Position numbers and translations under genes: made by a program
DNA from: Vibrio agarivorans
GTDB lineage: Bacteria; Pseudomonadota; Gammaproteobacteria; Enterobacterales; Vibrionaceae
Assembly (NCBI RefSeq): GCF_030409635.1
Contig: NZ_JAUFQF010000002.1
Coordinates: 372,001-436,000 of the forward strand
Direction of reading: 5' to 3'
Length of the DNA: 64,000 bases
The notes under the pieces: generated by a model
The model's database searches: none
Told to the model about the DNA's origin: nothing
Seen by the model: the letters and a program-made list of their open reading frames with translations, nothing else
Part shown: positions 48,601 through 56,358 of the stretch, piece by piece
Layout: each line of letters starts with the position of its first letter
Position numbering within the stretch: the stretch's first letter is position 1

Positions 48601-50530
48601 TGAAAAGATGTATGAGCAGTTAGCTAAGGATGGGTTTGTATTCAACCAAGAGTTGGAACTTTTGACCCAATCTGGGAAGCCTTTTACCGCATTGACCAGT
48701 TATTACCTACTTCCCGAACATGACGGTAAGCAAGACCTGATTTTTTGGGCGTATGATATTTCGGATTTGAAGCAGCTTACAGTCGCACTCGATCAGGCTC
48801 GAGAATTAGCGGATAGGGCAAATACCGCGAAATCAGAGTTCCTTGCCAATATGAGTCATGAAATACGGACACCGATGAATGCGATACTAGGCATGTCTCA
48901 TCTCGCACTTACTGAAGTTCAAAGCCCCACGGCTAAAGGCTATATCGAAAAAGTGCATCGCTCTGCACAGTCTTTACTACAGATAATTAATGACATTTTG
49001 GACCTGTCTAAAATCGAGGCGGGCAGTATGGGCCTTGAACATATTCCATACTCGCTCGCTGACACGGTTCAAGATGTACACGATATGCTGCTGGTGAAGG
49101 CGCAAGAGAAGAATCTCAGGTTTAGATATGATATCGACTCTTGCTTGCCCTCTGGGCTCGTTGGTGATCCGCTTCGCCTATCACAGGTGCTTTTAAACCT
49201 AGTAGGTAATGCCATCAAATTTACCAATCAAGGAGAGGTTCTCATTCAAGTCTCAGCTAATGAGTTGAACGAGCAAGAGTGTTGCTTCCGCGTTAGCGTG
49301 ATTGATTCTGGCATCGGTATGACCCCGACACAAATGCAGGGCCTGTTTGATGCCTTCACGCAAGCAGATTCATCGACAACACGTCGCTATGGAGGGACAG
49401 GCCTAGGCTTAAACATCAGTCAAAAGCTGGTGGATGCAATGGGAGGAAATCTTGAGGTTGAGAGTGAGTACGGTAAGGGGAGTCAGTTCTATTTCACTCT
49501 AACCCAGCCTGTGGCTCAGTTGTCTGAAAAATCAGTTTCTGCGTCGCCACAAACTGTGTTCAATGGGCAGTCAGTGCTCTTGGTTGAAGATAACGACCTC
49601 AATCAAGATTTAGCCTTGGCGCTTCTTGGTAAAGCACAGTTAGACGTCACCGTCGCTGACAACGGTCAGCTGGCATTAGAAGCGATAGAGCAGCGTAGCT
49701 TTGATATTGTGCTTATGGACTTACAGATGCCAGTGATGGATGGCTATGAGGCGACTCAAGAGATACGTAAACGAGGTTATACGCTTCCAATACTCGCCAT
49801 GTCGGCAAACATCATGCAAGACTCGAAACAACGTGCCTTTGATGCAGGAATGAATGGCTTCGTAGAGAAACCGATCATTATTGAGCAGTTGATAAGTGAG
49901 CTCAGCCGGTTTATTAAGCCTCAGGCAAGCGAAGCACGCACTCTTAGTAATCGAACTGATGTACATTTTGAGCATGATCTGTTTAGTGAGCAGCAACTAC
50001 TTCAATCGGTATCAGGGGATAAGTCGCTGGCTATGCAGCTATTGACTCGCTATGCAGCGCGCTTGCAGCATTTCGAGGTAGATTTCACCACAGCAGCACA
50101 AAGTGATGAAAATAACGCATTGGAGCGTTTTGCCCATACGCTAAAGGGTAACAGTGCCACGATGGGGGCAAGCCAAGTTGCCAAGGCGTTTTCTGATTTA
50201 GAACTTGCCGCAGCTCACAATAATAATGAACAGATCGATACTTGCTTCACTATACTCAAAACACAGGTTGATAGGTTATTACCCGTTTTAGAACAGTACC
50301 TTGGTGAGAGTGAGAACGAACCTTCGGGTAGCCAATTACTGACTGCTCAGCAAGTCGCCACATTGAAAGCGAGTATCGAAGAATACGACATTGAAGCATT
50401 AAAGACATTGCGAAGTTGGCAACAAGAATATCAATTGGACCAACAGGAGATTCAAGCTCTGGTCACGGCATTGGAGTGTTACGATTTTGACAAAGCGCTC
50501 CAATGCTTAGAGGAGGTTAAAGTTCAGTAA
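45671..50530 (+). CDS. BvgS/EvgS-type hybrid sensor histidine kinase, three solute-binding domains
   Basis: This 1619-residue kinase has a signal/TM segment (about 10-30), three SBP_bac_3-like (Venus flytrap) domains at about 35-275, 277-490 and 650-870, a helical linker at about 490-645, and a membrane helix near 880-898. Then come a PAS domain (about 915-1040), HisKA with [15 protein letters not shown] (His1063), HATPase (DSGIGMTPTQM, GGTGLGLNIS), a receiver (LLVEDNDLNQD; Asp1350 in VLMDLQMPVMDG) and an HPt domain (His1489 in FAHTLKGNSATMG). AAGGA before the ATG at 45671 decides the start. No response regulator gene lies beside it. Confidence 0.9.
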   Translation: MSWIKVWRHIVVAVFGLMVVCGSLLSTALAKTIDLTEAEKQTLDQRGVLTVALFPSNYPYSFIDQSGVFKGVVAAYLDELEAYLGLSFRHEFFNNLAQAKQALSNGDVDLIPFPVAKDPSIYAHTEPFWSFERTLVGAENSAAIMTLRQLKGKTIAVAKGAPLPSWFSDKGDGIKIEVYDDLPNMVEALVDGDVDLLFGEPISLIEFGQQMGNEALKVVSLGQQGIRYSTGMTMRLEDEPIVKLLDKALAHISNNTHNKIASTWLEGAANKIALPGAMGFGLPPYLYAQSSGLGLEYGLLQQIFSRMGYQVGNVTRMTPDNLDLAMQSITGLAFTSSIVEKQEGRIYSDAITELEYVAVSLKSRSIQLSNAEKLKVGGMIYEGHSPSQIAFDQLLSQYRFAETQDIAGLEQGFSLLNDNVLDLLMIERRVLNWYINNSPQDLDLFYQHRNFSVSFPIYVEFASESLRDRFNIALADFENDEIEYNRFFASHMKRNLNGQIKRAELLAEIYAYHLFYGELAKFDYVLSIFDTAFDIVAIEGFEQGRLDPSVTWKATEAGMIKVAQIDKSHLSFIDMDAVFNGSSGETKLGKLRIYLDMAKLISNHAYIPALSLFEEVEPRLFEYIKGLYAQSKLTGQILNLTPREVAWIKSNPVVTLGVDPHALPYEGITDNNQYIGVINDYRMLIENKTGLSVEPVLVNHWGETEEKARLGELDMISAAVENRHFRVNYLPSRGVFSSKLAIASNKENARSLTLSNLKGWSVAIVSGASNTQYLMHNYPLIKWQAVENTEQAMKMLDKGDIDAAIDTIHVLNYQINMSGYTDINIVGRLDYQVTPTFHVLKSNIELMTILDKVISHITAAEHSKILSKWSTPKTIEKIDYQVVYTVSFFALVIVALIIFWNRKLQAQIVIAKEAKRQAEQAQEMMYEMLDTSPVAAGLISDQKAIYTNERAKTLFELHGVSLETFDITSIYTDIRIREKMYEQLAKDGFVFNQELELLTQSGKPFTALTSYYLLPEHDGKQDLIFWAYDISDLKQLTVALDQARELADRANTAKSEFLANMSHEIRTPMNAILGMSHLALTEVQSPTAKGYIEKVHRSAQSLLQIINDILDLSKIEAGSMGLEHIPYSLADTVQDVHDMLLVKAQEKNLRFRYDIDSCLPSGLVGDPLRLSQVLLNLVGNAIKFTNQGEVLIQVSANELNEQECCFRVSVIDSGIGMTPTQMQGLFDAFTQADSSTTRRYGGTGLGLNISQKLVDAMGGNLEVESEYGKGSQFYFTLTQPVAQLSEKSVSASPQTVFNGQSVLLVEDNDLNQDLALALLGKAQLDVTVADNGQLALEAIEQRSFDIVLMDLQMPVMDGYEATQEIRKRGYTLPILAMSANIMQDSKQRAFDAGMNGFVEKPIIIEQLISELSRFIKPQASEARTLSNRTDVHFEHDLFSEQQLLQSVSGDKSLAMQLLTRYAARLQHFEVDFTTAAQSDENNALERFAHTLKGNSATMGASQVAKAFSDLELAAAHNNNEQIDTCFTILKTQVDRLLPVLEQYLGESENEPSGSQLLTAQQVATLKASIEEYDIEALKTLRSWQQEYQLDQQEIQALVTALECYDFDKALQCLEEVKVQ

Positions 50531-50604
50531 GGGAACGGTCAATGTCGTGATTTGGTAAGTTTTTTGTTCATCTGCGCGTTAAAGTAGCGCGACTTTGTTG
50601 CTCA

Positions 50605-51390
50605 ATGAGATGCATGATGAAACCAAATTCTGCCCGAACCTCACGTTCTATTCAGTATGGCCTCACTGCGGTGGTATTGATTTGTGCTTTATGTGTTTAT
50701 TCCGTTAAGACATTTGCCAATGATTTGGCTATAGAAACCGATGCGTCTGATGTGATGTCGCAAGCGGAATATCAAGCCACATTGAATAACCGTGATGATT
50801 CAGAGATCACCTTACATGGGGCTCAGGCTGGGATTGCTCATGCGCAGGCGAAAATGGCGTTGTTGTATGAACAAGGCGATAAAGTAAAGCAAAGCGATGA
50901 AGAAGCCCTGTTTTGGTTTCAAATGGCGGCGAATCAAGATCATCCTCAGGCCCAGTATAACCTAGGTCTGATGCTGCTTGATGGGCGAGGAGCGGAGCAA
51001 GATCTGGCAGGTTCAGAATATTGGATTGAACGGGCTGCCCTACAGGACTACTTGCCAGCAATTTTACATTTGGCGCGAGGTGCAAATATCCATTCGCCCC
51101 TGCAAGAACAGGAGCTTCAATGGTTAACGACCGCCGCCGAGATGGGGGATGCAGTCTCACAATTACAGCTGGGTTACTACTATCTAGGGCAGTACTCGCT
51201 CGGGCATAACTTGTCTAAAGCGGAATTTTGGTTGAACAACGCAGCTAAGCACGGTTTGTATGATGCGCAATCAGCGTTGATTGAGCTGTACACATTATCG
51301 ATTTATCAAATGGAAGACGAAGAACTTGCTCACCATTGGCGCCAAATCGCGGCGTTGAGCGCGGTGAGTTTAGAGTCGGATAAGAAGTAA
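50605..51390 (+). CDS. exported Sel1-repeat protein
   Basis: This 261-residue protein has an N-terminal signal or anchor segment (YGLTAVVLICALCVYSVKTFA) followed by Sel1-like (TPR-type) repeats, for example AQAKMALLYEQGDKVKQSDEEA, shown here in part as LFWFQMAANQDHPQAQYNLG and LLDGRGAEQDLAGSEYWIER. Sel1 repeats mediate protein contacts. Several ATGs (50605, 50614, 50617) are possible starts. It lies 74 bases after the hybrid kinase and 11 bases before the channel gene, so it may link the two. Confidence 0.82.
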   Translation: MRCMMKPNSARTSRSIQYGLTAVVLICALCVYSVKTFANDLAIETDASDVMSQAEYQATLNNRDDSEITLHGAQAGIAHAQAKMALLYEQGDKVKQSDEEALFWFQMAANQDHPQAQYNLGLMLLDGRGAEQDLAGSEYWIERAALQDYLPAILHLARGANIHSPLQEQELQWLTTAAEMGDAVSQLQLGYYYLGQYSLGHNLSKAEFWLNNAAKHGLYDAQSALIELYTLSIYQMEDEELAHHWRQIAALSAVSLESDKK

Positions 51391-51401
51391 AGGGAATGAC
51401 A

Positions 51402-53024
51402 ATGAAATTAATGAAACAGTGGCTAACGGCACTCACCATAATGTGCTTATCGTTTGCAGCCTCCGCTTCGATAGAGCGAATTACAGAGGTGCAAGACAAA
51501 TTGACTCAAGACTTGGTGACACTCCAACAGGCCTCTGACTACGACCAGTCGTTTTTGGAAGATGTCCTTCGTCGCAAGAACCAAGCCTTGCGAGAGCGAA
51601 TGACTCAATATGCAGCAGGCACAGAGGTAGATGAGGAGTCGTTTAAAGCACTACTCCAAGGTCAAATTGACCTAGTTGATGGATTAATTGAGTTCAGTGA
51701 TGCCGATTTTGGGGCGTTGGCTGAGGCGAGCCGAAAAGTCGAAGGAGAAGAGAAACGCATCCTTGAGTTAAAAATGCAGCGTCGTAGTCGTATTTTAGAT
51801 ACCTATTTCAGTCAAATCACCTCATCGATTCAGTTAGCCAATCAATATGGTTTAGATGTCGCTGCTCTAAAAGAAGAGACAGAACAAGCCTTGATTCAGC
51901 GAGCAGGTTTTCTTGCTAATGTCATTCTCTACATTGATACCGAAAAGCAGGAGACTGAAGGCCGTCTTAAGTTTGTAAATGACACAGAAAAAGAAGAGCT
52001 GAATAACCAAATAATTCGCTACAACGAATACACATCAACGATGGTTATGGGGTTACAGGCGACGACTGGCCTGATGGAGAACTTTGGGCTCAATGTGGGT
52101 GAGTATAAGCAGCTGCTGCTGACAACCACTGGGGACATTAATGCGGATGTGTTAGACGTTCGCGTTGCGTATGGTTTGTTTGAAGAGTGGATGGTGTCAT
52201 TCAAAGAGTGGGCATTCGATAATACCCCATCGATCATTGTGAAGCTGACATTGTTTTGTGTGATTTTGTACCTCACACGAGCCATCTCAAGAGTGGTGAG
52301 CAAAGCGGTGCGCAAGAGTGTGAAGCACTCAAAGATGGACTTTAGCGTGTTGATGCAAGATTTCTTTGTTTCAATGGCATCTAAAGCTGTGGTCTTTGTC
52401 GGTGTTTTGGTTGCGTTGTCTCAGGTCGGTATTGAGTTAGGGCCCCTATTGACCGGTTTTGGTGTTGCGGGTGTGATTATTGGCTTCGCACTACAAGACA
52501 CGCTCTCTAACTTTGCTTCTGGTTTGATGATCCTTATCTATCGTCCTTATGATGTTGGCGACATGGTAAAAGTGGCGGGTATCCAGGGCACAGTAAATAA
52601 CATGAGCCTCGTTTCTACAACCGTACAAACGATCGATAACCAACGCTTGGTTATCCCAAACAACAAAATTTGGGGTGATGTTATCAACAACATTACTGCA
52701 GAGCGCGTACGTCGTGTCGATATGGTATTTGGTATTGGTTATGGTGACGATATTGACAAAGCCAAGAGTATCTTCAATGAAATACTTCAAAGCGATGAGC
52801 GTGTGCTGAAAAGTCCAGAGCCGGTTGTGAAATTGCATACACTTAATGAGTCTTCAGTCGACTTTGTGGTGCGTCCTTGGGTAAAAACAGATGATTATTG
52901 GGATGTATATTGGGATGTAACGGAAACAGTGAAAAAACGCTTAGATGCAGAAGGCGTCACCATTCCATTCCCACAACGCGATGTACATATTTATCAGCAC
53001 GCAGTGGATAGCAAAGAGAGCTAA
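51402..53024 (+). CDS. MscS-type mechanosensitive channel with periplasmic coiled-coil domain
   Basis: This 540-residue protein has a signal peptide (QWLTALTIMCLSFAASAS), a long helical periplasmic domain (about 25-280), then about four membrane helices. The MscS core follows: GFGVAGVIIGFALQDTLSNF (pore helix with Gly/Ala pattern), ASGLMILIYRPYDVGDMVKV and the beta domain QGTVNNMSLVSTTVQTIDNQ and RLVIPNNKIWGDVINN. It guards against osmotic shock. AGGGA at 51391-51395 fits the second ATG at 51402. It is close behind the Sel1 gene. Confidence 0.9.
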   Translation: MKLMKQWLTALTIMCLSFAASASIERITEVQDKLTQDLVTLQQASDYDQSFLEDVLRRKNQALRERMTQYAAGTEVDEESFKALLQGQIDLVDGLIEFSDADFGALAEASRKVEGEEKRILELKMQRRSRILDTYFSQITSSIQLANQYGLDVAALKEETEQALIQRAGFLANVILYIDTEKQETEGRLKFVNDTEKEELNNQIIRYNEYTSTMVMGLQATTGLMENFGLNVGEYKQLLLTTTGDINADVLDVRVAYGLFEEWMVSFKEWAFDNTPSIIVKLTLFCVILYLTRAISRVVSKAVRKSVKHSKMDFSVLMQDFFVSMASKAVVFVGVLVALSQVGIELGPLLTGFGVAGVIIGFALQDTLSNFASGLMILIYRPYDVGDMVKVAGIQGTVNNMSLVSTTVQTIDNQRLVIPNNKIWGDVINNITAERVRRVDMVFGIGYGDDIDKAKSIFNEILQSDERVLKSPEPVVKLHTLNESSVDFVVRPWVKTDDYWDVYWDVTETVKKRLDAEGVTIPFPQRDVHIYQHAVDSKES

Positions 53025-53046
53025 TTTAACAGCGGGCTTAAACTTC

Positions 53047-53086
53047 AAAGACACTCTTGGTTGTAACCAGAGTGTCTTTTTTTATT
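53047..53086 (+). terminator. intrinsic terminator after the MscS-type gene
   Basis: AAAGACACTCTTGGTT (53047-53062) pairs with AACCAGAGTGTCTTT (53065-53079) with one bulge, followed by a run of T. It is strong and lies just after the stop codon. Confidence 0.9.
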
Positions 53087-53146
53087 CATCTTTTTGAAAT
53101 GGCGCATATTTATGGTGACAGCTTCAGAAAACGGAGAGTCAAAACC

Positions 53147-54067
53147 ATGTTGAAAGCCCTAACCTATGCATTAACAGCGAGTACCTTATTTGTTCTGCCG
53201 AACGCCTTAGCGAATGATATCGCTCAAGGTGATGTGATTGAAGTCGAACTCAATCAAGTCATCCCAACGCAACCATCCGTTGGCTATGATCAAGTGTATT
53301 ACAAGCTAGGTCGCTTCGAACATGATGAGAAAAAGCTGTTTGACGAGATCTGTGAGGCCAATGGTCAACGTGGTCTGTCTAGTTTTGATAAAGAGACATC
53401 TAACGCCCACGATTCAACAACATTTGAGTGTAAAGAAGCTGTGGGTGAGCGTACAAAGGACATGAAAACCATTGTAATTGCGCCTAATGGAGATTACTAC
53501 TTAACGGATGGTCACCATACGTTTAATGTGTTTTGGACCATGCCTGAAGGCGGTGAAGACTTTCCTGTCCATGTCGTTGTAGACAAAGATTACCGCAATT
53601 TGGATTCCATGGATTCCTTCTGGGATGCGATGATCGCCGATGGTAATACATGGCTATTTGATAGTGAAGGTAAGGCGATTGTACCGAATGCGTTGCCTCA
53701 ATCGTTGGGCTTAGAGAATTTCCAAAATGACAGCTATCGTTCATTGATGTACTTCTCTCGTGACGTGGGTTGGAACAAGCCTAAGCAGCCAGTCCCATTT
53801 TTGGAGTTTTACTGGTCTAAAGAGGTACGCCAAGAGATTGACTTGAATGATTATGATCTGGCAAGCAAGCAGGGTTACACGAAAGCGATTACAGATGTTA
53901 GTCAGTTCTTGCTCTCTCTAGATACTAACGATGTTGGTGGTTCTAACAAATCCGCAAAAGAGATGGGTCAGTTTGAAGAGTTCCAACAGAAAGGGCTAGA
54001 TAAACAGCTTCGCGAGGGTAAAGGTAAAGTGTCTTACATGATTAACTACAAGACCGCACTCAACTAA
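53147..54067 (+). CDS. exported ParB/Srx-fold (ParBc_2) protein
   Basis: This 306-residue protein starts with a signal peptide (MLKALTYALTASTLFVLPNALA) and continues with a region like the ParBc_2 putative ParB-like nuclease family: GDVIEVELNQVIPTQPSVGYDQVYYKL, DITSFECKEA-like cysteine residues and the motif APNGDYYLTDGHHTFNVFWT, where GHH takes the place of the ParB/Srx box. GGAGA at 53132-53136 precedes the ATG at 53147; the earlier in-frame start is rejected because the signal peptide starts here. An exported member is unusual. Function unknown. Confidence 0.75.
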   Translation: MLKALTYALTASTLFVLPNALANDIAQGDVIEVELNQVIPTQPSVGYDQVYYKLGRFEHDEKKLFDEICEANGQRGLSSFDKETSNAHDSTTFECKEAVGERTKDMKTIVIAPNGDYYLTDGHHTFNVFWTMPEGGEDFPVHVVVDKDYRNLDSMDSFWDAMIADGNTWLFDSEGKAIVPNALPQSLGLENFQNDSYRSLMYFSRDVGWNKPKQPVPFLEFYWSKEVRQEIDLNDYDLASKQGYTKAITDVSQFLLSLDTNDVGGSNKSAKEMGQFEEFQQKGLDKQLREGKGKVSYMINYKTALN

Positions 54068-54087
54068 TCCAAACGGTATTCGATTAG

Positions 54088-54117
54088 AAAAGCCAGCTTC
54101 AGATAGCTGGCTTTTTT
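54088..54117 (+). terminator. intrinsic terminator after the ParB/Srx-fold gene
   Basis: AAAAGCCAGCT (54088-54098) pairs with AGCTGGCTTTT (54105-54115), followed by TTGCA. Confidence 0.88.
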
Positions 54118-54191
54118 GCATCTATTTTTCGCCTTACTCGAAAAAACAGCTTCTTATAGTAGACTTAATTAGAGTGACTAAGAGGGCGGGA

Positions 54192-54743
54192 ATGGTGCAA
54201 GACGATCGGAATCAACTCAATGTAAACCATCAAGGCTTTACCTTAATTGAGCTTGTTGTGTTGATAGTCATCTTGGCCATACTGGCGGTGGTGGCTTTGC
54301 CGAAATTCGTCAATCTATCAACCGATGCTCGTCAAGAAACCATGCATACTGTTGGGGCTGCAATGCGTTCCGCTTTAGAATTAGTTCATAGTCAAGCCGT
54401 GGTTGAGGGACAAGACATTGAACAGGGTCAGATCTATATTGGAAACGTGTTGCTACCCCTTTACAACGGCTATCCAGCTGTTGACGGAAGTGATAGCTTT
54501 GATGAGTTAAATGAACAGCTTAAAGCTTGGATGACCATAGATAGCGTGAGTAAAACAGCGATTATTGCCAATCCAGAGGCTGCGCCTTTTTTTACCGATA
54601 AATCCTCCAGCCAAAATCAAATCTATATCTTTTTTAGTGATGCTCCAACAGAAGGAAATCGAACTGAATACGGGTGTCAGGTTAGGTACCAAAACCCTGA
54701 AGGGGGGGAGGTATCAGTAAGAGTTCTTACAGATGAATGCTAG
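54192..54743 (+). CDS. type IV pilin-like protein
   Basis: This 183-residue protein has the classic class III prepilin signal: a short hydrophilic leader, then HQGFTLIELVVLIVILAILAVVA, with cleavage before Phe and Glu+5. A Cys pair (Cys in YGCQVRYQ and the final LTDEC) frames a C-terminal loop. It resembles MshA-type or type II secretion minor pilins. GAGGG at 54182-54186 sits before the ATG at 54192, which is preferred to the GTG at 54174. No pilus assembly genes surround it. Confidence 0.82.
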   Translation: MVQDDRNQLNVNHQGFTLIELVVLIVILAILAVVALPKFVNLSTDARQETMHTVGAAMRSALELVHSQAVVEGQDIEQGQIYIGNVLLPLYNGYPAVDGSDSFDELNEQLKAWMTIDSVSKTAIIANPEAAPFFTDKSSSQNQIYIFFSDAPTEGNRTEYGCQVRYQNPEGGEVSVRVLTDEC

Positions 54744-54754
54744 ATGGGAATAAA

Positions 54755-55318
54755 ATGACAATAAAAATCGAGAGTTTCAAAAAGTGTTTAATATTGGGCG
54801 TAGCAATCGTATTTAGCGGGTGTGCCAGCTACAGTATTACCGAGCAGGAAATGACAAATTATCTGCAAGACAACGTGAGCTTAGAGCAGTCTCTTGGGGT
54901 TGAAAACGTGATGCACGCACAAGTCTCTGTGGATGATCTTGAAGTCAAAATTGGACGCGCAGATGCAGACCGTATCTCTATTTTTGCCAACACTAACGCA
55001 GATGTACAAATGCTCACTTTGCAAAAACTTGGGCTAGATCTCGACTTGGAGTTTAGTGCCATACCTCATTACGACCAAGACACGGGAGAGATATTCCTGA
55101 AATCTCTGCGCCTAGAAAAGTTAGACGATCACAACAACTTACTCACGCCCGAAATCAAACAGTTTATCGAGCCTGCGGTCGCTTTGATTGGCACAGCACT
55201 CTCTAACCAGCCGGTTTACAAGCTCGATAGTGCCAAAACCCAAGAGGCTTTACTGAAGTCTACGGACCCACAACTTGTGATTAAAAACAATAAGTTGGTC
55301 ATAGAGCTATTTAATTAA
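54755..55318 (+). CDS. DUF1439 lipoprotein (YceB-like)
   Basis: This 187-residue lipoprotein has a signal sequence (FKKCLILGVAIVFSGCAS) with the lipid Cys near position 23. Its body (YSITEQEMTNYLQDNV, LDLDLEFSAIPHYDQDTGEI, FLKSLRLEKL) fits the DUF1439/YceB family, a TULIP-like fold in E. coli of unknown role. The ATG at 54755 with GGGA upstream is preferred to 54737. It is 11 bases behind the pilin-like gene in the same strand. Confidence 0.83.
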   Translation: MTIKIESFKKCLILGVAIVFSGCASYSITEQEMTNYLQDNVSLEQSLGVENVMHAQVSVDDLEVKIGRADADRISIFANTNADVQMLTLQKLGLDLDLEFSAIPHYDQDTGEIFLKSLRLEKLDDHNNLLTPEIKQFIEPAVALIGTALSNQPVYKLDSAKTQEALLKSTDPQLVIKNNKLVIELFN

Positions 55319-55348
55319 ATAGCGCAGTTGTTGGGGGGTATTGTTTGA

Positions 55349-56236
55349 TTATGTGCCTTGCTTGGCATGGAATAGAGCACGAGGGTTGAAGCCTGTCACC
55401 ATCATGGTACCGGACAATATCAAGCCAGTGCCCAAGATGGTATTGAGGCCGATTGGCTCATCAAGGAACAAATACCCCCAAAGAATACCGAACATAGGAA
55501 TCAAGAAGGTGACAGAGAGAGCAGAAGCGGCACCTTCATCGGTGACTAATCGGAAAAACAGCAAATAGGCATAGCCAGTACACACGACACCCAATAAAAC
55601 GACCGATGTCCACTCAATAGGTGTTGGTTGTCCTCTCATTGGCATAAAGAACAGCAATGGGATCATCCAAAGCGTTGCCGCCCACATGCTGCCATGAGCG
55701 TTATCAAACGATTCGATGCTCGGCGCAGTTTTGGTGTAATTGGTGGCGAGTCCATAGCAAAACGCCGCCATGATGCCAGCAATAATAGCAGGTATCGAAT
55801 GCGCGCCAATTCTTGCTCCGTCGATCCCAACCAAAATGCCTACCCCGATAATACCAATTAGAAGTCCGACTCCACCTGTACGAGTGAGTAGAGTTTTATG
55901 CCAGAAGAAGGCGATGATTGCCCCCCATATAGCGGCAGTGGAGTTTAAAATCGATAAAGTAGAGGCGTTAAGTGTCTGTGCAGCGTAGGCAAAGAGCGTA
56001 AAAGGTAATGCGGTATTTAGAAGTCCGAGTGTGAAGAAGTGCTTTTTATGTGGGACAAAAGCTAAGCGTTTCTTTAAATACAGTGATACGACAAAAAGGC
56101 TAATCAAAGCGAAGCCGACTCGAAACTCAATCAAAAATGCTGGGCCAAAGGTGTTAGCAGCAATACGTGTAAATAGAAACGAGCCACCCCAAATAGAGGC
56201 CAGTAACACGAGACGAAAGAAACTTGAAGCAGACAC
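55349..56236 (-). CDS. EamA/DMT family transporter
   Basis: This 295-residue membrane protein has ten predicted helices in two EamA repeats (LLASIWGGSFLFTRIAA in the first and AGIMAAFCYGLATNY in the second; GYLFLDEPIGLNTILG near the end is typical). The frame is open to 56293, but AGGAGG lies six bases before a GTG at 56236, which is chosen. Substrate unknown; some members export amino acids or metabolites. A terminator separates it from the upstream symporter gene, so it has its own promoter. Confidence 0.9.
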   Translation of the reverse strand: MSASSFFRLVLLASIWGGSFLFTRIAANTFGPAFLIEFRVGFALISLFVVSLYLKKRLAFVPHKKHFFTLGLLNTALPFTLFAYAAQTLNASTLSILNSTAAIWGAIIAFFWHKTLLTRTGGVGLLIGIIGVGILVGIDGARIGAHSIPAIIAGIMAAFCYGLATNYTKTAPSIESFDNAHGSMWAATLWMIPLLFFMPMRGQPTPIEWTSVVLLGVVCTGYAYLLFFRLVTDEGAASALSVTFLIPMFGILWGYLFLDEPIGLNTILGTGLILSGTMMVTGFNPRALFHAKQGT

Positions 56237-56291
56237 CGACACCTCCTGTGTCTTTAGATTAAGCTTGCTTGATATGAGTGGCCAGAATAGC

Positions 56292-56319
56292 AAAAAGCAC
56301 GCTCTAGAGCGTGCTTTTT
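56292..56319 (-). terminator. perfect palindromic terminator after the symporter gene
   Basis: AAAAAGCACGCTCT and AGAGCGTGCTTTTT form a perfect 28-base palindrome with A and T tracts at both ends. It ends the reverse-strand symporter transcript about 40 bases after its stop. Confidence 0.9.
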
Positions 56320-56358
56320 ATTAACCAAAGCTAAAGTAGCTTACTGTTTCTTTAAAAC

